From contig JADJMD010000014.1 in NCBI GenBank assembly GCA_016709765.1, positions 327,377-391,376 on the forward strand: a stretch of 64,000 nucleotides of DNA, given 5' to 3'. The position numbers and the translations under genes are program-made. The notes beneath the pieces are model-generated. The model was not told the DNA's origin. It made no database searches and saw only the letters and a list, made by a program, of their open reading frames with translations. The DNA is from Ignavibacteriales bacterium (GTDB lineage Bacteria > Bacteroidota > Ignavibacteria > Ignavibacteriales > Ignavibacteriaceae). How positions within the stretch are numbered: position 1 is the stretch's first letter; each line of letters begins with the position of its first letter. Below, in pieces: positions 37,816 through 49,442 of this stretch.

Positions 37816-37907
37816 CTTTTATTAACTTAATCTAAAATTAAAACATTGTTAAAAAGCACATGTTATTTAATCAATTCACTTTTTGTGCAAAATTAGTTCC
37901 AAGTTTA

Positions 37908-37934
37908 TTATCGTATGGTTTTGATTTCACTTAA
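37908..37934 (-). promoter_or_regulatory. Sigma28-type promoter of the CHASE4-like kinase/receiver unit
   Basis: On the minus strand: TTAA-N17-CGATAA (37931-37934 and 37908-37913), with the same 17-base spacing as the other five elements. It lies 93 bases upstream of the kinase start. Confidence 0.7.
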
Positions 37935-38050
37935 CGCCGAAAGTTGATTTTTGTGCAATTTCAAGCACTTAATATTGGTGTTATGCAAAGAAGTATTTAT
38001 CAAAAAGTTAAATTTTATAATTGTGGTTGATGCTGACCATATCTATTTAT

Positions 38051-38153
38051 AAAAAAAGGGCTGCCGTGGCAAACCCTTTTATGTGTGTGTTAAAATTGTC
38101 CCCCAATTTTTTAATGTTATTAGAATAAAGACAGCCTCCCCTTGGCAATCTTT
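38051..38153 (-). terminator. Tandem terminators after the sCache chemoreceptor
   Basis: The first hairpin (38127-38153, AAAGA...TCTTT with an AAGGGGA loop) starts 10 bases past the stop. The second (38051-38080, AAAAGGG...CCCTTTT followed by seven Ts) is a good rho-independent terminator. The pair is repeated with compensating changes at 41643-41742. Confidence 0.8.
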
Positions 38154-38162
38154 ATCTAATTT

Positions 38163-40250
38163 CTAAACGTGGATTAACTTTCCGTTTGTGCGCACTGCAT
38201 ATTTTTCTTCTTTACCTTCCAACTTAAACTGTGCAATTAATTCTTGCAAGTTTAATGTAAGTCTGTTTAAGTCCTCAGAAGCGTGTGCTATTTGCTGTAT
38301 GCCGCTAGCACTTTCTTGAGTTACACTATTTATTGATTCAATATTTTTACTAATCTGCTCTGAAGCACTTGATTGTTCTTCGCTGGCTGCAGCTACCTGG
38401 GTTACAACATCAGCAACCTTATTGTTAACCTCCCTTATTTCATTCAGCACTATACCAACTTCTTCGGTAACTTTCATTCCGATCTCAACAGAATTTTTTG
38501 CTTCCATCATAGATTTATCAGCTTCTTTTGCTTCAACCTGTATCATCTTTATCATATCAGCAATTTCTTTAGTTGCTTTTGAAGTGCGCTCCGCAAGTTT
38601 ACGAACTTCATCTGCTACAACGGCAAAACCTCTTCCCTGTTCACCAGCACGAGCTGCTTCGATAGCAGCATTTAATGCAAGCAAATTTGTTTGATCTGCT
38701 ATATCATTAATAACCTGTGTTATCTCGCCTATTTGGTCAGTCTTTTGTGCTAATGATGAAATAATGTCACCAGCTTTTTGTGCTGACACAACAATATCAT
38801 TTATTCCCTTTTTTGTTTCTTCAACTTTTAATGTTCCTTTTTTTGCAGTATCGTTAGCAAATTTTGAACTCTCTGCTGCGATAGATGCATTTTTAGAAGT
38901 TTCAAAAATTGTCTTTGTCATTTCTTCCACCGCACTTGCAACTTCACCAGCTTGTGCAGATTGCTCCTGCGCCCCTGCTGCCATTTCTTCCGTAGATGAA
39001 GAAATTTGATTTGCCGCACTTGCCGTTGCCTGGATAGCCTCAGAAACTTTTCTTAACGCATTACTAAGTGAGTTTGCAACTGTATTAATTTTATCTTTTA
39101 TTATTTGATAGTCGCCCTTGCAATCAGCATCCATTCTTGCTGTCATATCTCCTTGCGCTAAAATATTTAAAACTTTAATTGTTTCATTAAATGGACTATT
39201 GATTGCATCTAATGTGTTATTGAAACCCGCAACAACTTTTCTATACTCACCGCCATGTTTATTTTCATCAGCACGTTCACTCAATCTTCCACTAACTGCA
39301 GCTTCTGATAATGAATTTACATCTGTAACTAGATTATTAACGTTTGATACAACCTTTTTTAAACTTAATGAAAGCACATCTTTAACAGATTTAGGAATTA
39401 TATTAATATTTAGATCTCCTTCAGAAATTTTTTCAGCATTTAAAGCAGATTCTTTAATATTTTCAATCATAACTGAAAAGGAATGATTAAGTTCACCAAT
39501 TTCATCCGTTGAATTTGTTGTTAAATCAATATCAACTTCACCTAATGAAACTCGGTTTGCTGCATCTTTTAATACAAGCAGAGGTTTAACAATATTTTTT
39601 GCAAAAAAGTAACCAACCAATAAAATGATCGGTAAAAGAATAGCGAGTGCAATTAATATTTTAGTTTTAAATCCTGCTATTTGATCATTCACATCATCTA
39701 CATAAATACCACTTCCAATTATCCAATTCCATTTTTTATCTATTTGGACGTATGAAACTTTAGGCTGTGGTTCAGTACGGCCAGGTTTTTCCCACATATA
39801 ATCAACATATCCGGAACCATCTTTTTTACATACATTTACCATCTCAACAAATAAATGCAAGCCGTTTGGATCTTTAAGATCAGAAAGATCTTTTCCATCC
39901 AATGCCGGTTTTATAGGATGCATTATCATCTTTGGTTGTGTATCATTAATCCAGAAGTAATCGTCTTTATTGTATCTAATTTCTTTTATTTCAGTTAATG
40001 CTTTCTGCTGTGCTTCTTGTTTTGATAGATTGCCAGATGATTCTAATTGTTGATACTTTGCAATTAAACCGGCAGCAACCTGTACAGTTTGTTTAGTCGC
40101 GATTCTTTTCTCATTAAATAAACTATTTTCAAATGAAGGAAGAATGTAAAAAAACAAGAATAGAAGTAGTGTAGTAATTGTAAATCCTAACAAACCGATC
40201 AGTTTATAAAACAATCCCCAATCACGAAATCTTTTTATTTTCATATTCAT
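38163..40250 (-). CDS. Chemoreceptor with single-Cache (sCache_2-type) sensor domain
   Basis: A 695-residue receptor. Membrane helices at about 14-35 and 199-218 enclose an sCache_2-like domain with [27 protein letters not shown] and [14 protein letters not shown], a fold that usually binds small carboxylates or similar ligands. HAMP (about 219-275) and extra HAMP-like modules follow, then the signalling tip with the [18 protein letters not shown] hairpin. It ends with the tail [13 protein letters not shown]. It lies 16 bases after the barrel gene and is transcribed with it. Confidence 0.95.
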   Translation of the reverse strand: MNMKIKRFRDWGLFYKLIGLLGFTITTLLLFLFFYILPSFENSLFNEKRIATKQTVQVAAGLIAKYQQLESSGNLSKQEAQQKALTEIKEIRYNKDDYFWINDTQPKMIMHPIKPALDGKDLSDLKDPNGLHLFVEMVNVCKKDGSGYVDYMWEKPGRTEPQPKVSYVQIDKKWNWIIGSGIYVDDVNDQIAGFKTKILIALAILLPIILLVGYFFAKNIVKPLLVLKDAANRVSLGEVDIDLTTNSTDEIGELNHSFSVMIENIKESALNAEKISEGDLNINIIPKSVKDVLSLSLKKVVSNVNNLVTDVNSLSEAAVSGRLSERADENKHGGEYRKVVAGFNNTLDAINSPFNETIKVLNILAQGDMTARMDADCKGDYQIIKDKINTVANSLSNALRKVSEAIQATASAANQISSSTEEMAAGAQEQSAQAGEVASAVEEMTKTIFETSKNASIAAESSKFANDTAKKGTLKVEETKKGINDIVVSAQKAGDIISSLAQKTDQIGEITQVINDIADQTNLLALNAAIEAARAGEQGRGFAVVADEVRKLAERTSKATKEIADMIKMIQVEAKEADKSMMEAKNSVEIGMKVTEEVGIVLNEIREVNNKVADVVTQVAAASEEQSSASEQISKNIESINSVTQESASGIQQIAHASEDLNRLTLNLQELIAQFKLEGKEEKYAVRTNGKLIHV

Positions 40251-40266
40251 AATGATCTAATCCTAA

Positions 40267-41481
40267 TTAAAAGAAATAATAAGTTGCAAATAATCCCCTT
40301 ACATTTGTCTGTGATTTAGTATTGGAAACTTTTAGATTGTTATCAACTTGGCCATAAGCAGCTTGTGTTACGTCTAGTTCAAAAGCAAAACGTACTTTAC
40401 TAAAATTAATAACCACTCTCGGTGATACCCTTAAAATTGCATCAATGTTTGATATTCTAGCATAAACACTTCCCGTAACCGGGTCTTCTGAACCAAGATT
40501 TTTTGTAAACCCTGCAAACAAACCAAATTGAGTTTCTTTACCGTACGAAACATCTACCCATGCGGCAACTACTTTGGATTGCGTGTAGTTCTCAATTCCT
40601 GTTGAAGTATCAACTGCGGTAACTGCATATCCACCAAGCATTAAAAGATCTGTTAAATTTTGTCCGTAAGTTCCTTCTGCTATAAAAGTAAACTGATCTT
40701 GTACAAATTTTGCATACAAGATTGCCGCATAGCTTGAAACGGTTTCATCGGTTTTTATGTTTTTAGCTGTTACAATTCTTGGAGTTAAGGTTTTATAATC
40801 TACACCTGCACCTGTTAAAAAATTCTCAGATTTATATTGAAGCTGAAGATGTGCAGATGGAATAACTGAGTTTCTTAAATAAGTCGAACTAAATCCTGCC
40901 GGACCATTGCTTGTAAAATCTCTTTGAGTGAGTAGTACTGCAATTAAATTTACATTACCAAACTTTTGAGTTAATCTAATCTGCGGATTTCTAGAAAAAG
41001 GTTGGAATGGTGATCCTGTGTTGAATGAGACTACTTGCGGAAAAGCTTCAGTAACAAACATTGGATGCCAGGTTTGACCAAGTAATAAAGATGTTTTTTC
41101 CCAGTTTAATGTTACAAAAGCATGGCGCAATCTAAATCCGTTTACATCCGCATCTGATGTTCCAAAAAATTCACCTTCTAACATTCCACCTGATTTAGCG
41201 CCAAGTACTTCTGGTCCTGTAAACTTAGCTGTTACTCTGGATTGAATTGATAATGCATTAAAACTTGAATGTGCATTTATATCTTCAGCATTCGCATCAA
41301 GAGATTCATTTAGTGGATAGAGTAGAAAGTGTCCTTCTCTAAATGTTGCAACTTGCCTGGAATCAAAAAAGAAATCGCTTTTTACAAAACCAGATATTTT
41401 TACATCAGAACTATTTTCATTTGAATTTTGAGATATACCTGTCGCACAAATGAAAATCCAAAGTAATAAATACTTTTTCAT
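40267..41481 (-). CDS. Porin-like outer-membrane beta-barrel protein
   Basis: A 404-residue protein with a signal peptide (about 1-17). The sequence alternates hydrophobic and polar residues in short strands (SGFVKSDFFFDSRQV, LLLGQTWHPMFV, RVTAKFTGPEVLG) and ends YYFF, the aromatic terminus expected for BAM-inserted barrels. Motifs resemble DcaP/porin-type barrels, but the ligand is unknown. It is the first gene after a sigma28-type promoter and is followed by the sCache receptor, so uptake or surface binding and sensing may be linked. Confidence 0.8.
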   Translation of the reverse strand: MKKYLLLWIFICATGISQNSNENSSDVKISGFVKSDFFFDSRQVATFREGHFLLYPLNESLDANAEDINAHSSFNALSIQSRVTAKFTGPEVLGAKSGGMLEGEFFGTSDADVNGFRLRHAFVTLNWEKTSLLLGQTWHPMFVTEAFPQVVSFNTGSPFQPFSRNPQIRLTQKFGNVNLIAVLLTQRDFTSNGPAGFSSTYLRNSVIPSAHLQLQYKSENFLTGAGVDYKTLTPRIVTAKNIKTDETVSSYAAILYAKFVQDQFTFIAEGTYGQNLTDLLMLGGYAVTAVDTSTGIENYTQSKVVAAWVDVSYGKETQFGLFAGFTKNLGSEDPVTGSVYARISNIDAILRVSPRVVINFSKVRFAFELDVTQAAYGQVDNNLKVSNTKSQTNVRGLFATYYFF

Positions 41482-41579
41482 TTATAACCTTTCATTGAAT
41501 TAAGAGAACGATTTACGCCAGACGAGTATTAACGGCTTGTGGAAAACTCATTAATGGCTAACTTTTGCTACTTAACAAA

Positions 41580-41606
41580 TAATCGAAGATAATTGTTATT
41601 TGTTTA
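41580..41606 (-). promoter_or_regulatory. Sigma28-type promoter of the porin/receptor unit
   Basis: On the minus strand: TAAA-N17-CGATTA (41603-41606 and 41580-41585). It lies 99 bases upstream of the barrel gene start. Confidence 0.72.
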
Positions 41607-41642
41607 TAGTGGATGGAATGATTTTTTTTTAATAATTGTCCT

Positions 41643-41742
41643 AAAAAAGGGCCGCCTTAGCAAACCCTTTTAGTGTGTGTAAAAATTGTCCCCCAATTTT
41701 TTTTATTTTTATTATAAAGGGAGCCTCCCCTTGGCTACCTTT
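41643..41742 (-). terminator. Tandem terminators after the kinase/receptor chimera
   Basis: A second copy of the two-hairpin element: 41716-41742 (AAAGG-AGCC...GGCT-CCTTT) begins 10 bases past the stop, and 41643-41671 (AAAAGGG...CCCTTTTTT) follows. Sequence between the hairpins (CCCCCAATTTT, GTGTGTG) is also shared with 38051-38153, so the two gene ends descend from one receptor end. Confidence 0.8.
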
Positions 41743-41751
41743 ATTAAATTA

Positions 41752-42319
41752 TTAAATGTGAATCAATTTTCCGTTTGTACGTACTGCATATTTTTCTTCC
41801 AACTTAAATTGTGCAATTAACTCTTGCAGATTTAATGTTAACCTGTTCAAGTCCTCTGATGCGTGCGCTATTTGTTGTATACCGCCTGCCGTTTCCTGAG
41901 TTACCTGATTAATTAATTCGATATTTTTTCCAATCTGCTCAGAAGCACTTGATTGTTCTTCGCTTGCAGCGGCAACTAACAAAATAGGATAAACGAAAAG
42001 CGCTCTATCGTGGATTCCATTTTCAGTTATTATAACTGAAAGCAAAAAGCCTAATGCACTGTAAAATAAAACATTTATTGAGAAAGTTATTATGCTATTT
42101 TTAGGCAGATATATTGAAAACAAAATAGATACAATGAAAGAGTATAACCGGTAGTTCTCAAGTGTAAACCCAAATAATAAGTTATTGATTAGAGAAAGAA
42201 TACCAAGAATAAAGATTGCAAATGATATAGTCCCGAGCAGAATTATTCTTCTGCTGGTATACTGATCAGCAGGTAATGGAGAAAGAATGATCTTTTATTG
42301 TGCTAAAAATTTCTTGCAT
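41752..42319 (-). pseudogene. Fusion of a kinase membrane domain to a chemoreceptor tail
   Basis: Starting 11 bases after a hybrid-kinase stop, the locus encodes ~100 residues with about four membrane helices, like the N-terminal membrane sensor of histidine kinases (ending FVYPILLV). At about 41975 it switches to the last ~65 residues of a chemoreceptor ([18 protein letters not shown]... to the tail [13 protein letters not shown]). The kinase core and receptor tip are missing. One base must be removed near 42288 (AAAA to AAA) to join the start codon. It is either a deletion fusion between neighbouring genes or an assembly joint; the product would not be a working receptor. Confidence 0.7.
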
Positions 42320-42330
42320 TGATATCTTTT

Positions 42331-45300
42331 TCAAACAATTATTTCATTCAGAAGTTTTTTCAGTTCATTTGATGAAAATGGTTTTGAGATATAATGTGTA
42401 AATCCTTTAGCTAAAAATTCTTTTTTATCCGTTTCTGAGGCATATGCTGTTACTGCTATAAAAGGTTTATTCTTATATTCTGATCGCTGTCGGATTTTCT
42501 GCATAAGTTCAACACCATCCATTCCTTTACCTAAATTAATATCAAGCATCAGGATATCGTAAATGTTTTTTTCTGCAAATTCGATAGCTAAAGCTGCATT
42601 AACCGCGGTATCAATCTGGCCTTCTGATTTTAGCACAATATTAACATATTGAAGTGAAACTAAATCATCTTCAACGTAAAGGATCTTTGGTTTGTTCTTA
42701 GAACGATGGACTTTTATTTGAGATTTTGATTCCGTAGATTTCTCTAAAATTAATTCAGTTTCATTTTCAACTTTGTTAATAGGAATTGTTATCGTAAAGG
42801 TAGTGCCAATACCCTCTTCACTTTCAAGATAAATCTCGCCGCCAAGAGTTTTAATATATTTTTTAGATATTGTCAGACCAAGTCCTGTGCCTTCAAACGA
42901 GCGACTAAAACCTTCACTTGCCTGACGAAATTCGTGCCACACAATATCCTGCTTTTCTTTAGGTATACCGATCCCAGTATCTTTTACTTTAATAATCAAA
43001 TGCTTGCTATCAGACTCAGTCGACACATCAATACTCAAAGTAATTGAGCCATTTTCAGTAAACTTAATTGCATTGCTAACAAGATTATTTAAAACGTCTT
43101 CCAATATTTTTGGATCGGTATTTACAATGATCGATTGAGCACTACAAATTGCATTAATGGTTGTACTTTTTAGCTGGGCAGAAGTTGAATATAGAACAAT
43201 GATACCACTTATCAGTTTACAGATATCAAAATTCTGAGTTTTTATTTCAAGATTATCAAACTCTATTCTTGTAACATTTAAAATTTTATTTAAGGTATCA
43301 GTTAATCTTTTGGATGATCTAAGAATTTGATGAGCCATTTCTTTTTCTTCAGGATTTTGAAGTGATTCAGAAAGTAATTCAGAATATCCTAAAATTCCTA
43401 CAAATGGAGTGCGCAGTTCATGGCTCATATTTGCAAAGAAGTACGATTTTATTTTATTCATCTCCTCTGCTTTTTGTTTAGCCTCAATCAGATCAGATAG
43501 TAATTTTTTACGTTCAGTAATATCTTCTTTAACTGCTAGATAATTTAAAATCTTACCTTCCTCATTAATAATTGGGCTTATAAATGCGTGCTCCCAGTAA
43601 ACCTCACCATTTTTCTTTTTATTTAAAAATTCTCCTCGCCATTCACGGCCTGAATTGATTGTCTTCCATAAAGTTTTATATTGTTCATCTGATGTGTGCC
43701 CTGATTTCAATATTTTGGGGTTTACACCTCTAACCTCATCAAAAGTGTAGCCGGTAATTTCAGTAAACTTAGGATTAACGTATTCAATACTGCCTTTTGT
43801 ATCAGTAATTAAGATTATAGCTGGACTTTGTTCGACTGCACGCGAAAGTTTCCTCACTTCAAGTTCAGCCATTTTTCTTTCTGTTACATCAACTACTTGA
43901 GAAATAAAGAACTGTGGCTTATTGTTTGCATCTCTGACTAAAGATATTGAAATGTATCCCCAAATAACTTTGTTTTCTTTAGTAATATAACGTTTTTCAA
44001 ATGATAAATTCTTTATTTTATCATCAAGCAGTTGATCCCTAATAAAATTACTTTGTCTAATATCATCTGGATGAGTAATATCCTTAAAAGTTAATTTTTT
44101 AATTTCATTCTCAGAATATTTGACCATATTTAAAAACGCATTATTTGCTTTCTGAAATTTGCCATCACGTCCCAGGATTGTTATTCCAGCAGCAGAATAG
44201 TCAAAAGCATGTCTGAATTTTTCTTCGCTTTCTTTTAGATAATCTTCAGCTATTTTTCGGTCGGTTATATTGTGTTGCACGGTAAAAAGTAAAACCGGCT
44301 GCTCTGGAATCTTCAAGTATACCATAGCCGAGTCAGAATATATAACCTTGTTGTTCCAGAATTTTAAACGATATTCTTTTCTGCCAGCAGAAGATTTTAA
44401 TCTAAAATTTTCTAGATATTTAATTCTGGCATTTTCTCTATCCTCTTCCGGGAATACAACTGTAAAATTATATCCTTCAAGTTCTTCGCGTTTTTTGTTT
44501 ACCAGATTACAATAAGCATTATTTACAAACAAGACTTTTCCTCTTTCATCGGTAATCCTCATCGCATCAAGAGCATTTTCCCAGATATATTTAAATCTTT
44601 GTTCTGAATTAAATAAAACGTTTTGAGCAATTTTTCTATCAGTAATATCCTGGATAGTTCCAAACATTTTAACCGGATTATCGTTTAAATCCAACTCAAG
44701 ATTTCCTAAACCATAAACCCATAAAACCTTTTTATCAGATTGCCTTACAATCCGATATTCTTTCTTAAAGCTATTCTTAGACTTAATAACATACTCACTA
44801 AAATATTGGATTATATTTGTACGATCATCAGGAAAAACCAGTCCGATCCAGCCTTGATAATCGTGCGGATAGTTCCCATCTATTCCAAATAATTCATCAA
44901 GCGCCTGAGAAGCATTCCACAAACCTGATTGAATATCAAAATCATAATGACCCAGTTTAGCAACCCTTTGGGATTCTCTTAACTTTGCTTCACTTTCTTG
45001 AAGCTTATTTTCATATTTGATTCTTTCTGTAACATCCCTGGCAATAATTACAACGCCTTTAACAAACTTATTGGATAACAAGTTTACGCCTATGGATTCT
45101 AGGTAAATATAATTGCCTGATTTCTGCCGCGTTCTGAAAAGAGTTGGCTTGCCCGTATTAATTAATTTAATAACCTTCTTAAACTCCCCTGTCATCTTGG
45201 GAACATCATCGGGATGAATAAAATCAAACGCTGATTTACCAAGCAATTCATTTTCACTATATCCAAGTATTTCTAACGAAGATGGACTTATGAAGGACAT

Positions 45301-47071
45301 TCTTCCCTTTACATCCGCAATAAAAATCATATCTCTTAAACCCTGGATAATAGAACTGAATTTTTCCTCGCTCGCCTTAACAGACTCTTCCGCCAGCCTG
45401 AGATTTGATATATCAACCAGAATTCCTCTTAAGCCGCTTACTTTCCCATTCTCTTCAAAATAAGTTGTATAGATTATTGAGGAAAAGGAACTGCCATCCT
45501 TTTTGATTCCCCTATATTCATTTCCCTTAACTATTTCTCGATTAAAAATTTTCTTAATGTTTAGGCCTGCTTTTAATCTATCATCCGGATGAATAAACCC
45601 TAAAACATTTATCCCCCTCTCAATATCTTCTCTCGTATAACCAAACAGAGCATACCCATTCTGGTTTGCATAAGTTAACTTTCCTGTTAGATCGCATTCA
45701 AATAATGTCTGGGGCAAAAGTTCTGCCATTTCTCTAAACTTTTTTTCGCTCGCTATAATTTTATTTGCCATCGTATTTAAAGCGAAACCCAAATTTTTTA
45801 TTTCATCTGTAAGAATATTTGTATCCACTCTAATATCATACTTGCCGGCTGAAATACTTTCAATTGTTCGTCTTATATTTGTTAATGGAGCTTTAATCAA
45901 CAAATGAATTATTCCAATTAACCCGATAGAAATAATTGCTAATCCTATAAAAAGTTTTTTATGAAGTTCCTGTGTGAGGTTTTCTAACATACTTGTAACT
46001 TTAGCAGGATCTGAAATGGAAACTATAATCAATCTTTTACTCTGATACTCAATCGATAAATACGCAAAACTACTTTCGCTGTTAAAATCTATAAGCTTGC
46101 CGTTTTTTCTAGTCAATATTGTTTCAATAATACGCTTAGGAAAATCTTTTGCTGCTAAAGTGCCGATTTTAGTTGTATCTGAAATAAAAATATAGCTGCC
46201 ATTATTATCAATAATAAATATTTCACCCTTTACATTCTGGTTAACACGGCTGATAAATTCATTAGCTTCATAGGGCTTGATATTCGGCAGATTACGTTTA
46301 ATTTCACTGATAATAGATTCTCTTGTGTTTGCTTCATTCAACAAAAGTGAATTTGTAAAATCTTTTAACCGAAATACCAATCAGAAGTATCGGGAAAATT
46401 GCAAGCAGCAAAAACCAAATAAGCAATCTAACTGCAAGTGAGTTTTTAAAGTGGAGCTTTTCAAGTGATGCTGAGCCTATTATCTTAAATGGCTTTAATG
46501 ATAATGCCTTACCCCATCTTGGTTTTCTAAAATTTTCCGGCAGCGCTATAAGTATTAGTGATGTAAATATCGAAGTGAATACAAATTCCGGAAACCAACC
46601 TTTAAACAATTCAATAGTATCTTTTAACCCAAAAGTTCCGTGCTGGTCTGGAACCAGATTGTTAAAAAACTCAGGATTAACGAAAAATGTGGTAATAAAA
46701 ACCGGGAGGTAAAAAACATAGTAATAAAGAAATATCCCAAACACCCAGCCAGCAATCAGGTAAGGCATTTTAAGTTTTTCATAAACAAATTTTTTATAGT
46801 AAATGGATAGAAGCACAGCAGATACGATGTGTTGAACTATAATATATACTAGAATTTCCGAGTTAGGGTCATAAAGGCAAGTGATAATTCCAGTTAATGC
46901 TCCACCTACGGGACCAAAAAGCGCAGCCGAAATAGTTACAAAAATTTCACGTAAATCAGTTAGTAGATTTGTTCCGGGTAAAACAAAAAAAACCTCGTTA
47001 TATACGAGAAAAAATCCGAGCAATCCAAGAAGAATTGAAATAGTTAGATTTCTTAGACTTACAAGATTCAT
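42331..47071 (-). CDS. Hybrid histidine kinase with a 5TM-type membrane sensor and six PAS domains, frame broken once
   Basis: The first part (46334-47071) has about six membrane helices, including a 5TMR-LYT-like pattern (LREIFVTISAALFGPVGGALTGIITCLY), and runs into LLAIFPILLIGISV. The second part (42331-46380) continues with an extracytoplasmic segment, a membrane helix, HAMP, six PAS domains, HisKA (FFANMSHELRTPFVGILGY), HATPase (DTGIGIP, GTGLGLTI) and a receiver (YDILMLDINLGKGMDG). Removing one A from AAAA near 46365 joins both into one ~1580-residue protein. It is close to the 1853-residue kinase in its kinase and receiver parts. Confidence 0.85.
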
Positions 47072-47316
47072 GTTAAAAATATCTTCAGATCAAAAGAATA
47101 TTAATGGAATCAACTAGTTAAATATCTAACAATACTAGCACACAGACCGGCATATATTTTTAGATTCAAATTGAATTGCCGGGTCTTTATACTTTATCAA
47201 AGATAAATCAAGTAACTATTCAATGCAAGAACACATATGAAGTATTTTGATTATTTGCTGAACCAAAGTCATATTTAATTGTACCCAAATTTAACTGAAT
47301 CCGATTACTTTATTAA
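47072..47316. other. Gap between hybrid kinase and heme receptor
   Basis: No gene is seen. An imperfect inverted repeat GACCGGCA / TGCCGGGTC (47144-47187) encloses a perfect palindrome ATTCAAATTGAAT. It has no T-tract; it may be a terminator of the receptor at 47317 or an operator for the kinase. Confidence 0.4.
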
Positions 47317-49347
47317 TTAAGCTTCCGTGTGTATCAGTTTACCATTTTGTCTTACTGAATATTTGCTTCCACTTTGATCTACCTTAAATTGTGCAATTAA
47401 CTCTTGCAGATTCAATGTTAATCTGTTTAAATCCTCAGATGCGTGTGCTATTTGCTGTATTCCGCTTGCACTTTCCTGCGTTACACTGCTTATCGATTCT
47501 ATGTTCTTGCTTATTTGCTCTGATGCACTGGATTGTTCTTCACTTGCTGCTGCTACCTGGGTTACGATATCTACTACCTGCTCTGCTCCGTGAATAATCT
47601 CTTGTAACGATTTTCCAGCTTTTTCTGCCAATGCTTTTCCTGCTTCTACTTCTTCGGTTCCCTGCTGCATTGATTCTACTGCTCCGCTAGTATCCTTCTG
47701 GATCTGCTTTATCATTGTTGCAATTTCTTTGGTCGCTTTGGTTGTGCGTTCTGCTAGTTTTCTTACTTCATCTGCTACTACTGCAAATCCTCTGCCCTGT
47801 TCACCTGCTCTTGCTGCTTCTATTGCCGCATTTAAGGCTAACAGATTTGTCTGATCTGCGATGTCATCAATAACCTGAACAATTTCACCAATCTGATCGC
47901 TGCTCTTGCCAAGTTCTTGAACTGTTTCTGCCGATTTTCTTACTACTTCAGCTATTCTATTCATTCCGTGGATTGTTTCTTCAACTACGCGTCCGCCTTC
48001 TTTTGCTGATTTACCTGCATTCTTACTTGCTTCTGTTGCCTGACCGGTATTCTTTGTGGTTTCATAGATCGTCTTTGTCATCTGTTCTACTGCACCGGCT
48101 ACTTCCATTGCTTGTGAGCTTTGTTCCTGTGCACCTGCCGCCATTTCTTCAGTACTTGAACTTATCTGATTTGCTGCACTGGCTGTGGCTTGTACGGCTT
48201 CCGTTATTTGGCCGATTAAATTTGAAAGTGATTGACCAACTTTATTTATATCATTTTTAAGTAGTTGATGTTCACCTTTGTAATCACTAACAACTCTGGT
48301 TGTAAAATCTCCTTTGGCATAATTTGCCAGAACTTGAGAACCTTCTCTTATAGGTTCTGTTAGATAATCAAAAGTGGAACTAAATCCCTGTATTATTTTC
48401 CCAAAGATTCCAGGATGTTTTGATTTATCAGTTCTATCAGAAAGATTACCTTCTTCTGCTGCAACTGAAAGTTTTTTAGAATCTTCCGATAGTAGTGTAA
48501 GTGAATCTTTTATTTGTTGAATAGATTTACCAAGTACATCTTCATCTGATAGAATTGTTACATTCGTTTCAATATTTCCTTTTGCAAATTCATTTACCGT
48601 ATTTGCTTGTGAAGAAAGATTTTTCTTCAAAGACTGAAGAGAGAATGCCATTTCACCAAATTCATCTTTGCGGAAACACGAAATTTCTGTATTTAAATTT
48701 CCATTTGATAAATCTCTTATCGAATCAATAAACTTAAACAGATCATTAAGAATATTTTTCTTAATTAAATAAACAATTAACCCCGAAACAAAGACTACTA
48801 AAAATATTATTATTAAAGCTCCATAAATTCTTTCTCCAACAATCGCAGAACGTGTTTGATCCAACGAATATCTAATACTCATTACAGCAAATACATCCCC
48901 TTCTTTTCCATCATGGCAATCTATACAAGAAGCATCAGCAGTTATTGGACTTATCGATCGAAAGACAGGGGAATTTTGAAAATCTTCTTCGCCATTAATT
49001 TCTTCATTGGATTTTGAAACCGCTTTTTCTTGTTCATCCAGCTTCTTTGCTTTATCAGAATCAATCAACTCTGTTGGTATAATCCTTAACTCTTTAATGT
49101 TCTTTATTGATTTCATTCTATCTATAAAAGGTTTAACATCAGTTACACCCTGAGACATTGAAAAATAAATTGCTTCCCTCATAGATTTATTCAACTCGTG
49201 AATACTATCATTTGCTGAAGCCATTTTTGATTTTTCTGAAACGATTAGAAAAACAAATAATCCAATACTTAATAGGCTAGTTATCCCGATAGCAACTGCA
49301 GTTGATATCCTCTTCGAAATAGATTTTTTTGTTGAAATAAATTTCAT
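47317..49347 (-). CDS. Chemoreceptor with a c-type heme-binding periplasmic domain
   Basis: A 676-residue receptor. Membrane helices at about 16-37 and 172-194 enclose a periplasmic domain with CIDCH (Cys141, Cys144, His145), a CxxCH heme c attachment motif, preceded by [15 protein letters not shown] as in Tll0287-like/DUF3365 heme sensor domains. HAMP and HAMP-like modules follow, then the signalling tip and the tail [15 protein letters not shown]. Such receptors in Geobacter sense redox or gaseous ligands. Its ~680-base signalling region is almost identical to that of the receptor at 50221-52380. It lies 95 bases after cheW. Confidence 0.93.
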   Translation of the reverse strand: MKFISTKKSISKRISTAVAIGITSLLSIGLFVFLIVSEKSKMASANDSIHELNKSMREAIYFSMSQGVTDVKPFIDRMKSIKNIKELRIIPTELIDSDKAKKLDEQEKAVSKSNEEINGEEDFQNSPVFRSISPITADASCIDCHDGKEGDVFAVMSIRYSLDQTRSAIVGERIYGALIIIFLVVFVSGLIVYLIKKNILNDLFKFIDSIRDLSNGNLNTEISCFRKDEFGEMAFSLQSLKKNLSSQANTVNEFAKGNIETNVTILSDEDVLGKSIQQIKDSLTLLSEDSKKLSVAAEEGNLSDRTDKSKHPGIFGKIIQGFSSTFDYLTEPIREGSQVLANYAKGDFTTRVVSDYKGEHQLLKNDINKVGQSLSNLIGQITEAVQATASAANQISSSTEEMAAGAQEQSSQAMEVAGAVEQMTKTIYETTKNTGQATEASKNAGKSAKEGGRVVEETIHGMNRIAEVVRKSAETVQELGKSSDQIGEIVQVIDDIADQTNLLALNAAIEAARAGEQGRGFAVVADEVRKLAERTTKATKEIATMIKQIQKDTSGAVESMQQGTEEVEAGKALAEKAGKSLQEIIHGAEQVVDIVTQVAAASEEQSSASEQISKNIESISSVTQESASGIQQIAHASEDLNRLTLNLQELIAQFKVDQSGSKYSVRQNGKLIHTEA
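47427..48103 (-). repeat. Chemoreceptor signalling-domain duplicate (copy 1 of 2)
   Basis: This segment is nearly identical base for base to 50326-51003 in the next receptor; the few differences cluster near 47575-47625 and 50475-50520. The receptor at 38163 is clearly more diverged at the same positions. Recent duplication or gene conversion is implied, and such a repeat can mislead assembly. Confidence 0.85.
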
Positions 49348-49442
49348 ATTAATTTCCCATAATTAATAATTGATTTTAAGAACTCATTATTTTTTTATTC
49401 AGATTGCCAGAACAATAAATATTACTGCTCATATTTTTTTCT

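Larger units (their letters stand above)
37816..38162. other. Non-coding gap with kinase promoter and receptor terminators
   Basis: No gene is seen in these 347 bases. The right part is the end of the receptor transcript in the other unit's direction only in coordinate sense: it holds the two terminator hairpins of the receptor at 38163-40250. The left part holds the sigma28-type promoter of the CHASE4-like kinase. Confidence 0.6.
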
